Below, piece after piece: positions 9,336 to 16,601 of a stretch of DNA of 64,000 bases. Source of the DNA: Arthrobacter ramosus (lineage in GTDB: Bacteria > Actinomycetota > Actinomycetes > Actinomycetales > Micrococcaceae); the NCBI RefSeq assembly GCF_039535095.1, contig NZ_BAAAWN010000001.1:744001-808000 (forward strand), read 5' to 3'. The translations under genes were made by a program, and so were the position numbers. Below the pieces are notes generated by a model. That model was not told where the DNA came from. It saw only the letters and a program-made list of their open reading frames with translations, and did no database searches. How positions within the stretch are numbered: position 1 is the stretch's first letter; each line of letters opens with the position of its first letter.

Positions 9336-10058
9336 GTGAACGAAGCAACAAAACCCGCCAGCTATGACGATCTCAAGGCCGTGTTTTTCAACGGGACGCT
9401 CAAGCCATCCCCGCAAGTGAGCAATACCGACGGACTGATAGCCATCAGCCGGCGCATCATGGAGAAGCAGGGCGTCAGCACGCGGGTGATCCGCACGGTT
9501 GACCACGATATTGCCGCCGGCGTGTATCCGGACATGCGCGAACATGGCTGGGCCACGGATGAATGGCCTGAGTTGTATCCGGCTGTCCTGGAGGCCGACA
9601 TCGTGGTGGTGGCCGGTCCAATATGGCTTGGCGATAACTCCTCCCAGACCAAGAAGCTGATCGAACGGCTCTACGCCCATTCGGGCCAGCTCAACAGCAA
9701 AGGGCAGTGGGCCTACTATCCAAAAGTCGGCGGCTGCCTCATCACTGGCAACGAGGACGGCATCAAACATTGCGCCATGAACGTCCTGTACAGCCTCCAG
9801 CACGTCGGCTTCACCATTCCGCCCCAGGCCGATGCCGGCTGGATCGGTGCGGTCGGCCCCGGACCCAGCTACCTCGACGAAGGATCCGGTGGCCCTGAGA
9901 GCGACTTCACCAACCGGAACACCACCTTCATGACCTGGAACCTGCTCCACTACGCGCGGATGCTCAAGGATGTGGGCGGCATTCCTGCCTACGGCAATCT
10001 CCCGGATGAATGGAAAGCCGGCACGCGCTTCGATTTTGAAAATCCGGAATACCGCTGA
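9336..10058 (+). CDS. Flavodoxin-like / NAD(P)H-dependent FMN reductase family protein
   Basis: 240 residues from a GTG at 9336 preceded by GGGGAG. The fold signals are an early strand KAVFFNGTLKPSP (about 14-26) and the phosphate/flavin loop region ADIVVVAGPIWLGDNSSQTK (about 88-107), both typical of the NADPH-dependent FMN reductase/flavodoxin superfamily. WAYYPKVGGCLITGNEDG continues the core sheet. Substrate unknown. It lies 90 bp after the nitrobindin-like gene and 22 bp before the YgfZ-type gene, suggesting a redox-linked operon. Confidence 0.82.
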   Translation: MNEATKPASYDDLKAVFFNGTLKPSPQVSNTDGLIAISRRIMEKQGVSTRVIRTVDHDIAAGVYPDMREHGWATDEWPELYPAVLEADIVVVAGPIWLGDNSSQTKKLIERLYAHSGQLNSKGQWAYYPKVGGCLITGNEDGIKHCAMNVLYSLQHVGFTIPPQADAGWIGAVGPGPSYLDEGSGGPESDFTNRNTTFMTWNLLHYARMLKDVGGIPAYGNLPDEWKAGTRFDFENPEYR

Positions 10059-10080
10059 GCACCAAGGACTTCTACTACAT

Positions 10081-11166
10081 ATGACTTACAAGAGCCCCCT
10101 ATTGTCGCGCCCCGGAGCTGTAGAAGGCGGCGGCGAGGACTCCGGCGTCGCGGCCCACTACGGCGAACCCCTGCGGGAGCAGCGCGCACTCGCCGCCGGC
10201 ACCGCCGTCGTCGATCTTTCTTACCGGGGCGTTGTCACCGTCACCGGCCCTGACCGCCTGAGCTGGCTCAACACTCTTTCCTCGCAGCAACTGACCAACC
10301 TCCAGCCGCGCGTCTCAAGCGAACTGCTGCTCCTCACCATCCAGGGCCGCATCGAATTCGACGCCCGCGTGGTGGACGACGGCGAGACCACTTGGCTGCT
10401 GGTCGAGGGCGCCGAGGCTGCCCCGCTGGCGGAGTGGCTCGACAAAATGCGGTTCATGTTGCGCGTCGAGGTGGCCGACGTGTCGGCCGATTGGGCCGTC
10501 GTCGGCTCCACCAAGCCCGTTGACGCCTGGTCCGGACGGCTCGTCTGGGAGGACCCGTGGCCGCACATCGGCGTCGGCGGCTATTCCTACAGCGTGGTGG
10601 AGGAAAGCTCCCATCCCGGCCTTGAGCGTCCCTGGTTCGAGTACCTCATTCCCGCGGACGAGCTTGAAGCGGCCGTTGAGGGCATGGCCCTCGCCGGCTC
10701 GTTGGCCGCGGAGGCGCTCCGCATTGCCGCCTGGCGTCCCCGGCTCGGCGCGGAGACGGACGAGAAGACCATTCCGCACGAGCTCGATCTCCTGCGGACC
10801 TCGGTCCACTTGTCCAAAGGCTGCTACAAAGGCCAGGAGACGATCGCCCGCGTCCACAACCTGGGACACCCGCCCCGGCGGCTCGTTTTCCTGCAATTGG
10901 ACGGCTCGCAGCACACCCTCCCGGCGCCCGGCAGCGTCGTATTTGCCGGAGAGCGCAAGGTGGGTACGCTGACATCCGTGGCCCAGCATTTCGAAATGGG
11001 GGCCGTGGGACTGGCGCTTATCAAACGGTCTGTGGACCCGCAGGAAGTGCTGACCGTGCTGGACGGTGAGGAGCCTTATCCGGCCGCCCAGGAAGTAATC
11101 GTTGCGCCCGACGCCGGACAGGTCGTGGGGCGCCAGACTGGATTCCTGAAGGGACCCCATCGATGA
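10081..11166 (+). CDS. ygfZ: YgfZ/GcvT-like folate-binding protein
   Basis: 361 residues from the ATG at 10081 (MTYKSPLLSRP); the frame is open further upstream but there it overlaps the flavodoxin gene. The signature KGCYKGQE is present near residue 246, with the conserved cysteine of YgfZ. An aminomethyltransferase-like tetrahydrofolate-binding core is seen at VDLSYRGVVTVTGPDRLSWL (about 43-62). YgfZ supports maturation or repair of certain Fe-S enzymes through folate. Its stop overlaps the ankyrin gene by four bases. A homologue lies near the mycobacterial mshD region, from memory. Confidence 0.9.
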   Translation: MTYKSPLLSRPGAVEGGGEDSGVAAHYGEPLREQRALAAGTAVVDLSYRGVVTVTGPDRLSWLNTLSSQQLTNLQPRVSSELLLLTIQGRIEFDARVVDDGETTWLLVEGAEAAPLAEWLDKMRFMLRVEVADVSADWAVVGSTKPVDAWSGRLVWEDPWPHIGVGGYSYSVVEESSHPGLERPWFEYLIPADELEAAVEGMALAGSLAAEALRIAAWRPRLGAETDEKTIPHELDLLRTSVHLSKGCYKGQETIARVHNLGHPPRRLVFLQLDGSQHTLPAPGSVVFAGERKVGTLTSVAQHFEMGAVGLALIKRSVDPQEVLTVLDGEEPYPAAQEVIVAPDAGQVVGRQTGFLKGPHR

Positions 11167-11576
11167 GCGAAACGACGGGCGCCGAAGCCCAAGCGACGGG
11201 TGCCGATGACGAGGCCATTGCTTTGGCGCACACTTTGTTCGACGCTGCCAGGGAAGGCAACTCGGAAGTCCTGCGCAGCTACCTCAACGCCGGCGCGCCG
11301 GCTGGAATGCGGACAGCCGCGGGCGACTCGCTCCTGATGCTGGCCGCATACCATGGCCACGCTGAAACCGTTCAGCTTCTGCTGTACCACGGTGCCGACG
11401 CAAACGGAGCGAATGACCGTGGCCAGACTCCGCTGGCCGGCGCAGTTTTCAAGGGTTGCACGGAGGTGGCCCGGGTGTTGATCGACGCCGGGGCCGATCC
11501 CGACGCCGGTGCGCCGACAGCGCGCGAGGCCGCCCGGATGTTTGCGCGCACGGAGATACTCGGACTGCTCGGATAG
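11163..11576 (+). CDS. Ankyrin-repeat protein
   Basis: 137 residues, translationally coupled to ygfZ by an ATGA overlap. Three ankyrin units are visible: residues about 20-50 (EGNSEVLRSYLNAGAP), 53-83 (GDSLLMLAAYHGHAETVQLL) and 86-118 (RGQTPLAGAVFKGCTEVARV), ending in a short helix. There is no signal peptide or membrane segment, so it is probably cytoplasmic. Ankyrin proteins of this small size are protein-binding scaffolds; in several bacteria they sit beside catalase or redox genes. The partner is unknown. Confidence 0.88.
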   Translation: MSETTGAEAQATGADDEAIALAHTLFDAAREGNSEVLRSYLNAGAPAGMRTAAGDSLLMLAAYHGHAETVQLLLYHGADANGANDRGQTPLAGAVFKGCTEVARVLIDAGADPDAGAPTAREAARMFARTEILGLLG

Positions 11577-11616
11577 CATTGACGGCCTCGCCGAGGCGGC
11601 TGTGTTGCGATCATAT

Positions 11617-11648
11617 ATTCCATGTGGAATAGTTGTTGTGGAATAGTT
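11617..11648. promoter_or_regulatory. Palindrome plus direct repeat, probable PadR operator
   Basis: ATTCCA (11617-11622) and TGGAAT (11625-11630) form an inverted repeat. TGTGGAATAGTT occurs twice, at 11623-11634 and 11637-11648, with a 14-bp period. A possible promoter TTGCGA (11605) with AATAGT (11628) at 17-bp spacing overlaps the site, so a bound regulator would block transcription of padR and the exporter. The GGAGG ribosome site follows at 11654. Confidence 0.6.
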
Positions 11649-11666
11649 CGTACGGAGGATGGGGAC

Positions 11667-12227
11667 ATGGCACGAGCCGCACTGACTCCACTTGGCGTCG
11701 CTGCATTGGCCCTCCTTGTCGAGGCGCCGATGCATCCATACGAGATGTACCAGCTCCTGATGGCCCGCCACGAGGACCGCTTGGTCAAAGTCCGGCCAGG
11801 TACGCTCTACCACGCAGTCGGTCGCCTCGAAGAGGCAGGTTTGGTCGAGTCCACAGGTATTGACCGTGCCGGCAACCGACCCGAGCGCACCACTTACCGA
11901 ATCACGGCAACCGGCAGGGAAGCGCTGACCGAGCGCCTCCAGAACATGCTGGCGGAACCCGTGGACGAATACCCGGTCTTCCCCCACGCGATCGCCGAGG
12001 CACACAACCTGCCGTCCGGCGTCGTACTCGAACTCCTCGACCACCGCGTGGCGAACCTGGAAAACCAGCTCGACTTCCTGGTCCGCGGTGAAGAAGCTGT
12101 CGCTGCAAAAGGCGTCGAGCCCAAGTTCTGGATCGACGTCAAGTACCAACAAACCATGCTGCGGACGGAAATCGACTGGATACGCAGCTTCCAAAATGAT
12201 CTCCGCAGCGGGCAGTTGCCATGGTGA
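11667..12227 (+). CDS. PadR-family transcriptional regulator
   Basis: 186 residues from the ATG at 11667, set by GGAGG at 11654-11658; the frame is open to 11622 across the operator, which is unlikely to be coding. The N-terminal winged helix reads MHPYEMYQLLMARHEDRL and VRPGTLYHAVGRLEEAGL (about residues 22-65), classical PadR. The C-terminal part (about 105-180) is helical, as in PadR dimerisation domains. It is followed 54 bp later by an MFS multidrug exporter, the standard partner of PadR repressors. It probably autoregulates through the palindrome at 11617-11648. Confidence 0.9.
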   Translation: MARAALTPLGVAALALLVEAPMHPYEMYQLLMARHEDRLVKVRPGTLYHAVGRLEEAGLVESTGIDRAGNRPERTTYRITATGREALTERLQNMLAEPVDEYPVFPHAIAEAHNLPSGVVLELLDHRVANLENQLDFLVRGEEAVAAKGVEPKFWIDVKYQQTMLRTEIDWIRSFQNDLRSGQLPW

Positions 12228-12281
12228 CCGCCCATCCCACGCACCACCTTGCAAGAAATTCAGCACAGTCAAAGGAAACCC

Positions 12282-13820
12282 ATGGAACACGTAGCTAAAC
12301 CGTGGCCCGCACTGTGGTCCCTCGTGGTCGGGTTCTTCATGATCCTGATCGACACCACCATTGTTTCCGTGGCGAACCCACGGATCATGGAGGGCCTGCA
12401 TACCGATATCAACGCCGTCATCTGGGTGACGAGCGCCTACCTCCTCGCCTACGCCGTGCCGTTGCTGATCACCGGAAGGCTCGGTGACCGCTTCGGGCCC
12501 AAGAACCTCTACCTGATCGGCCTCGTGGTCTTCACCCTGGCTTCGCTGTGGTGCGGCCTCTCGGGCGATATCGGCATGCTGATCGCGGCCCGGGTGGTTC
12601 AGGGCATCGGCGCGGCCATGATGACGCCTCAAACCATGGCCGTCATCACCCGGATCTTCCCGCCGGACCACCGCGGCGCGGCCATGGGCCTCTGGGGAGC
12701 CACGGCCGGCATGGCCATCCTTGTCGGCCCGATCCTCGGCGGCGTATTGGTTGACGGCCTCGGCTGGCAGTGGATCTTCTTCGTCAACGTTCCCATCGGC
12801 GTCGTTGCCTTCGTCCTCGTGACCCGGCTGGTACCGAAGCTGACCACGCACAGCCACAAGTTCGACGTCCTGGGTGTGCTGCTGTCCGCAGCAGGCATGT
12901 TCCTGCTGGTGTTCGGCATCCAGGAAGGCCAAAGCTACAAGTGGGGCACCGTCACCGGGCCCATTACCGTGTGGGGACTGATCATCACCGGGCTCGTCGT
13001 CCTTGCCGTGTTCGTGTTGTGGCAGTGGCTCCTGGAGCGCCGCGGCGGCGAACCCCTGCTGCCGTTGGGCCTGTTCAAGGACCGCAACTTCTCCTTGGGC
13101 AATACCACCATCATGGCGATGGGCTTCACCATCACAGCGTTCCCGTTGCCCACTATTTTCTACTACCAGGTAGTCCGCGGGTTGTCCCCGACGCAGTCCG
13201 CGTTGCTCATGATCCCTATGGCTGTGATCTCCGGTGCGCTCGCGCCTTTCGTTGGCAAGCTGATCGACCGCATCAACCCTCGCTGGTTCGCCGCCTTCGG
13301 CCTCGTCTGCCTGTCCTGCGCACTCTTCTGGACCTCGACCCTCCTGAAGCCGGACACCCCCATTTGGATGTTCCTGCTGCCCAGCGCGCTCCAGGGTGTG
13401 GCCAACGGCTTCATTTGGGGCCCGGTCTCCAACGCGACTACCCGCAACCTCCCGCCGCGTTCGGCCGGCGCCGGTTCCGGTGTCTTCAACACGACGCGCC
13501 AGATCGGTGCGGTGCTGGGATCGGCCGCGATTGCTGCCTTGATCCAGTCCCGGCTCGCGGCCGAGTTGCCCGCGGCCCCGCCAGGTGCCGCCCCGGCAGG
13601 CGAAGGCGGATTCACGGGGAAGTTGCCTGAATTCCTGCATGACGGCTTCTCGACGGCGATGAGCCAGTCGGTCCTGCTGCCGGCCTTTGCGATTCTGCTG
13701 GGCGCAGTAGCGGCGTTGTTGTTCGGCAAACCCAAAGCCGTCCAGGGTTGGGGTTCCCCGGCTGCCGCAGCCACGTCCGAGGCAGGTTCCCCGGCGGACA
13801 GCAGCCAGGGAAGGCGTTAG
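12282..13820 (+). CDS. MFS drug exporter, DHA2 (EmrB/QacA) family
   Basis: 512 residues from the ATG at 12282, preceded by AAAGGAAA; an alternative ATG at 12249 is possible. It is a 14-helix proton-drug antiporter. Motif D1-like MILIDTTIVSVANPRI (about residues 21-36), motif A GRLGDRFGPKNLYLIG (about 65-80) and motif C-like AILVGPILGGVLVDGLGW (about 144-161) are present. The C-terminal 40 residues are hydrophilic and Ala/Ser-rich. It is paired with the upstream PadR gene, so expression is likely substrate-induced. The substrate cannot be read from sequence. A strong hairpin follows. Confidence 0.92.
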   Translation: MEHVAKPWPALWSLVVGFFMILIDTTIVSVANPRIMEGLHTDINAVIWVTSAYLLAYAVPLLITGRLGDRFGPKNLYLIGLVVFTLASLWCGLSGDIGMLIAARVVQGIGAAMMTPQTMAVITRIFPPDHRGAAMGLWGATAGMAILVGPILGGVLVDGLGWQWIFFVNVPIGVVAFVLVTRLVPKLTTHSHKFDVLGVLLSAAGMFLLVFGIQEGQSYKWGTVTGPITVWGLIITGLVVLAVFVLWQWLLERRGGEPLLPLGLFKDRNFSLGNTTIMAMGFTITAFPLPTIFYYQVVRGLSPTQSALLMIPMAVISGALAPFVGKLIDRINPRWFAAFGLVCLSCALFWTSTLLKPDTPIWMFLLPSALQGVANGFIWGPVSNATTRNLPPRSAGAGSGVFNTTRQIGAVLGSAAIAALIQSRLAAELPAAPPGAAPAGEGGFTGKLPEFLHDGFSTAMSQSVLLPAFAILLGAVAALLFGKPKAVQGWGSPAAAATSEAGSPADSSQGRR

Positions 13821-13832
13821 TCCCGCGCGAAC

Positions 13833-13879
13833 TGGCAGACGATGCCCTCAAAATGCGATTTTGAGGGCATCGTCTGCCA
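13833..13879. terminator. Bidirectional 22-bp hairpin between convergent genes
   Basis: Arms 13833-13854 and 13858-13879 are perfect reverse complements around GCG. The left arm contains GGCAGACGATGCCCTC followed by AAAAT, giving a T-rich tail in either direction. It separates the MFS exporter (plus) from the GNAT gene (minus). Confidence 0.85.
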
Positions 13880-13900
13880 ACTCGCGGCAGAGAGAGGGCG

Positions 13901-14632
13901 TTAGCGGAGCAGCACGGAAGTCTGGATGCCGCCGTCGACGAATCCCAGCCTTCGGGCCAAGGCCATGGATCCCCGGTTGTCCAGCGCGGTCCGCCATTGC
14001 AGCGTCAGGCCGGAGGCTAGTGCCTCGTGGGCGGCGATCGAGGCAGCCAGGGTTCCGAGCCCTTGCCGACGCAATTCCGGCGGCACCAGGACGCCCATGT
14101 CCGCGAGGATCCCCTGCCACTCCGCATAGGCGCCGCAGGCCACCGGTTTGCGGTCCGGTTCGTTGCCATCCATCACGGTGAAATGGTGGTCCATCCTTGA
14201 GAGGTGGACTTCGTTGACGTCGTCCGGAGGGCATCTGCCCTCCAACTCGATCGCCTCGGGATGACCGTGGGAGACGGTGACTTCGCCGCCCGGCTGGAAA
14301 AGGGGAAGGTCGTCGGCGAACAGCAGCGCCGACGTCCCGAGCCCGTGGCCACCGTGTTCGCGACTGATCCGCAACAGTGCGGAATGCTCGCTCAGTTGAT
14401 CGTCCGAGAGCTCGACGGCGGCGGCCGCCGCCCATGCCGGAGCTACTAATGCGGAGCGGCCGAAGAGCCTCACGAACGTAATGGATTCGGCGTCTTCGTC
14501 TTCCCGGACCAACCGCTCCCCGTTGCGGGCAGCAGGTGAGCCGGAGACGAAACTGAAGGCGTCGTCGTCGAACCCTAAATGTCGGGCCCAGGCCAGCAGC
14601 ACAATTTCCGCCGAGCCCGCATCAAGTTCCAT
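13901..14632 (-). CDS. GNAT-family N-acetyltransferase
   Basis: 243 residues from the ATG read at 14632 (MELDAGSAEIVLLAWARHLG); the frame runs open to 15130 through pfkA, but that part is the shadow of pfkA. The C-terminal half holds the acetyl-CoA fold: MGVLVPPELRRQGLGTLAAS (about residues 177-196) with the RRQGLG pyrophosphate loop, followed by QWRTALDNRGSMALARRLGF, the usual GNAT ending. The N-terminal 120 residues match no domain I recognise. The substrate is unknown. It is 80 bp downstream of pfkA on the same strand, with a hairpin between. Confidence 0.82.
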   Translation of the reverse strand: MELDAGSAEIVLLAWARHLGFDDDAFSFVSGSPAARNGERLVREDEDAESITFVRLFGRSALVAPAWAAAAAVELSDDQLSEHSALLRISREHGGHGLGTSALLFADDLPLFQPGGEVTVSHGHPEAIELEGRCPPDDVNEVHLSRMDHHFTVMDGNEPDRKPVACGAYAEWQGILADMGVLVPPELRRQGLGTLAASIAAHEALASGLTLQWRTALDNRGSMALARRLGFVDGGIQTSVLLR

Positions 14633-14661
14633 GACATCGAGTCTATGCAGTCCCTGGAAGG

Positions 14662-14701
14662 AAGGAGCAGGCAGGCACCTGGTGGTACCCGACTGCTCCT
14701 T
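14662..14701 (-). terminator. Hairpin after pfkA
   Basis: AAGGAGCAG (14662-14670) pairs with CTGCTCCTT (14693-14701), nine perfect base pairs with a 22-nt loop, 12 bp after the pfkA stop in the minus sense. There is no clear T-run, so it may be an attenuator rather than a full terminator. Confidence 0.5.
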
Positions 14702-14712
14702 GAAGAACCTGC

Positions 14713-15738
14713 TCAGCCGAACAGCACCGCGGCTTCGTCGTAGCGGTTTTGGGGGACGGTCTTGAGCTTGCCGAGGGCAGCTTCGAAGCCCACGTGCTCG
14801 ATGTCCGTGCCCTTGAGGGCCACCATGGTTCCCCAGCGGCCTTCCACGACGGAATCGATGGCTGCCATGCCCAAACGGGTGGCCAGGACGCGGTCGAAAG
14901 CCGAGGGGACGCCGCCGCGCTGGATGTGGCCGAGGATCGTGGCGCGGGTCTCGATGCCGGTGCGGGCTTCGATTTCCGGAGCGAGTTGGTCCGCGATGCC
15001 ACCCAGGCGGGGCCGGCCGAAGGTATCCAGGCCGCGTTCGGAGTGCGGGGCTTCCATGTGGTCGGGAACAAAACCCTCGGCAACAACGATCAACGGTGCA
15101 CGGCCACGATCGTGGGCCTCCTGGACCCACTCGGTGATCTGCTCGATGCTGACTTTCTGCTCGGGGATCAGGATGGCGTGCGCGCCGGCGGCCATGCCCG
15201 CGTGCAGGGCGATCCAGCCCACGTGGCGGCCCATGACCTCGGCGATCATGCAGCGGTGGTGGGACTCTCCGGTGGTGCGCAGCCGGTCGATGGCCTCAGT
15301 GGCGATCTGGACGGCGGTGTCGAAACCGAAGGTGTAGTCGGTGGCGTCGAGGTCGTTGTCCACAGTCTTGGGGACGCCCACGATCTTCAAGCCGGCGTCG
15401 GTAAGGCGCTTCGCGGCGGCCAGGGTGCCTTCGCCGCCGATGGCAATGATGGCATCGATACCGAGGCGGTCCATGTGGGCCTTGATGACATCCGGCCCGC
15501 CGCCGTTCTCGAACGGGTTGGTGCGGGACGTGCCGAGGATGGTTCCACCCTGCTTGGCGATACCGCGGACCATGGTGCGGGGAATGTCGATGACATCGCC
15601 CTCCACGACGCCTCGCCAACCGTCCCGGAAACCGACGAATTCCTGGCCGTGAATGGCAATTCCCTTGAGGACGGCGCCGCGGATGACGGCGTTAAGTCCG
15701 GGGCAGTCGCCACCGCTGGTAAGGATTCCAATTTTCAT
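14713..15738 (-). CDS. pfkA: 6-phosphofructokinase
   Basis: 341 residues. It phosphorylates fructose 6-phosphate in glycolysis. Motifs are GILTSGGDCPGLNAVIRG (residues 4-21), GGEGTL (101-106), PKTVDNDL (123-130) and MGRHVGWIALHAG. Donor choice in this family follows residues 104 and 124: here G104 favours ATP while K124 is the form seen in PPi enzymes. This mixed G104/K124 pair is known from ATP-dependent actinobacterial enzymes such as Streptomyces PFK, so ATP is the likelier donor. A TACAAT hexamer at 15798-15803 (minus sense) is a possible -10 box. Confidence 0.95.
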   Translation of the reverse strand: MKIGILTSGGDCPGLNAVIRGAVLKGIAIHGQEFVGFRDGWRGVVEGDVIDIPRTMVRGIAKQGGTILGTSRTNPFENGGGPDVIKAHMDRLGIDAIIAIGGEGTLAAAKRLTDAGLKIVGVPKTVDNDLDATDYTFGFDTAVQIATEAIDRLRTTGESHHRCMIAEVMGRHVGWIALHAGMAAGAHAILIPEQKVSIEQITEWVQEAHDRGRAPLIVVAEGFVPDHMEAPHSERGLDTFGRPRLGGIADQLAPEIEARTGIETRATILGHIQRGGVPSAFDRVLATRLGMAAIDSVVEGRWGTMVALKGTDIEHVGFEAALGKLKTVPQNRYDEAAVLFG

Positions 15739-15995
15739 GAGGGCTCAAATCCTGGCTAGGAGGTATACGTGCAGAGCGCCACGCTGAGCTCACAACGATT
15801 GTAGGGGGCAATGTGGGGTGGGACACAAACATGACCGTCGCTGGGGATGAGACTTTTGAAACAACTTGGAAATTGGACGGGCAAGCCTGGACTAAATGAC
15901 GGGCTTATTGAACTTGGCTTAACAAGCCCAGCGCCCCGCCGCGTTGACGGAGCGTTGGTGAACTTGCAGGCCCGTAAACCCGGGGCCGGGCTGTG
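15739..15995. other. Intergenic region upstream of pfkA
   Basis: 257 bp between pfkA and the small PspC gene, both on the minus strand. It holds the candidate pfkA -10 hexamer (15798-15803) and a weak inverted repeat GGGCTT (15901-15906) / AAGCCC (15924-15929), a plausible terminator for the PspC operon. No coding sequence is evident. Confidence 0.45.
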
Positions 15996-16253
15996 CTAGT
16001 TCTTGCCTTGCGAACGCTGGGTGAGGAAAGATTCCAGCGCAATGGTGCCGCTTTGGTTGGGAAGCAGCAGCCATGCCACCACGTAGATCACGACGGCGGG
16101 TCCGGGTAGCAGGCAGAAGATCAGGTAGCCAATCCGGACGTAGGCCACGTCCACACTGAGTTTGGCGGCAATGCCACCGCAAACCCCTCCGATCAAACGC
16201 TGCGGACCGCGCTTAAGGCCGAGGCCCCGTACGATGCTGAAGAACTTGTTCAT
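15996..16253 (-). CDS. Small PspC-domain membrane protein
   Basis: 85 residues consisting almost only of a PspC domain: basic start, then RLIGGVCGGIAAKLSVDVAYVRIGYLIF (about 19-46), then a transmembrane helix with PAVVIYVVAWLLLP (about 52-65). In enterobacterial Psp systems PspC is an inner-membrane sensor of envelope stress. Here it is the last gene of a three-gene minus-strand cluster with a small membrane protein and a large PspC protein, divergent from a PspC-fused histidine kinase. The role is inferred from domain and context. Confidence 0.85.
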   Translation of the reverse strand: MNKFFSIVRGLGLKRGPQRLIGGVCGGIAAKLSVDVAYVRIGYLIFCLLPGPAVVIYVVAWLLLPNQSGTIALESFLTQRSQGKN

Positions 16254-16297
16254 GGCTAGAGCCTTCCCTGTTGTGGCTGCTTTGTCACGTGCTGCTG

Positions 16298-16600
16298 CTA
16301 CCGGTGGTCGGAATCGGCGGCGCCGGCTCCGGAGTCCGGGCCGGATCCGCTGCCCTTTCGGGAGCGGGCCGACACCAGGCCTCCGATCACGAGTGCCGCG
16401 CCGGCCCCGATCATGAGCCCGATCAGCACATAGTTGCCGTTGAGCGCCACGAGGCCGAGCTTGGAAATGATGATCAAAGCTGCGAGTGCCACGACAATCA
16501 GCCCCCAGACCACCGTACTCACCCTGGCCCGTGCGGCTTGCGCCGTGGGTTCGGGTGCCGGCGTCGCTTCAAATGGCCGCGTGGGTTCGTGCGTGCTCAT
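16298..16600 (-). CDS. Small two-TM membrane protein in PspC cluster
   Basis: 100 residues from the ATG read at 16600 (MSTHEPTRPF), four bases past the TGA of the large PspC gene, so probably coupled to it. An upstream in-frame start at 16705 lies inside that gene and is disfavoured. Two hydrophobic helices (about residues 29-48 and 55-77) are flanked by a Pro/Ala-rich N-terminus and a Gly/Ser-rich acidic tail ending AADSDHR. It carries no recognised domain. Position suggests a partner in the envelope-stress module. Confidence 0.78.
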   Translation of the reverse strand: MSTHEPTRPFEATPAPEPTAQAARARVSTVVWGLIVVALAALIIISKLGLVALNGNYVLIGLMIGAGAALVIGGLVSARSRKGSGSGPDSGAGAADSDHR

Positions 16601-16601
16601 G

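Noticed and set aside
11076..13640. Very long minus-strand frame of 854 codons opposite the MFS exporter
   Set aside because: It is antisense to well-supported genes, rich in Arg, Gly, His and Gln, with no domain. High GC content makes such frames common.
14633..15130. A long N-terminal extension of the GNAT gene at 13901
   Set aside because: It is read through pfkA in another frame and has the Arg/Pro/His-rich composition of a shadow frame; the family start MELDAGS lies at 14632.
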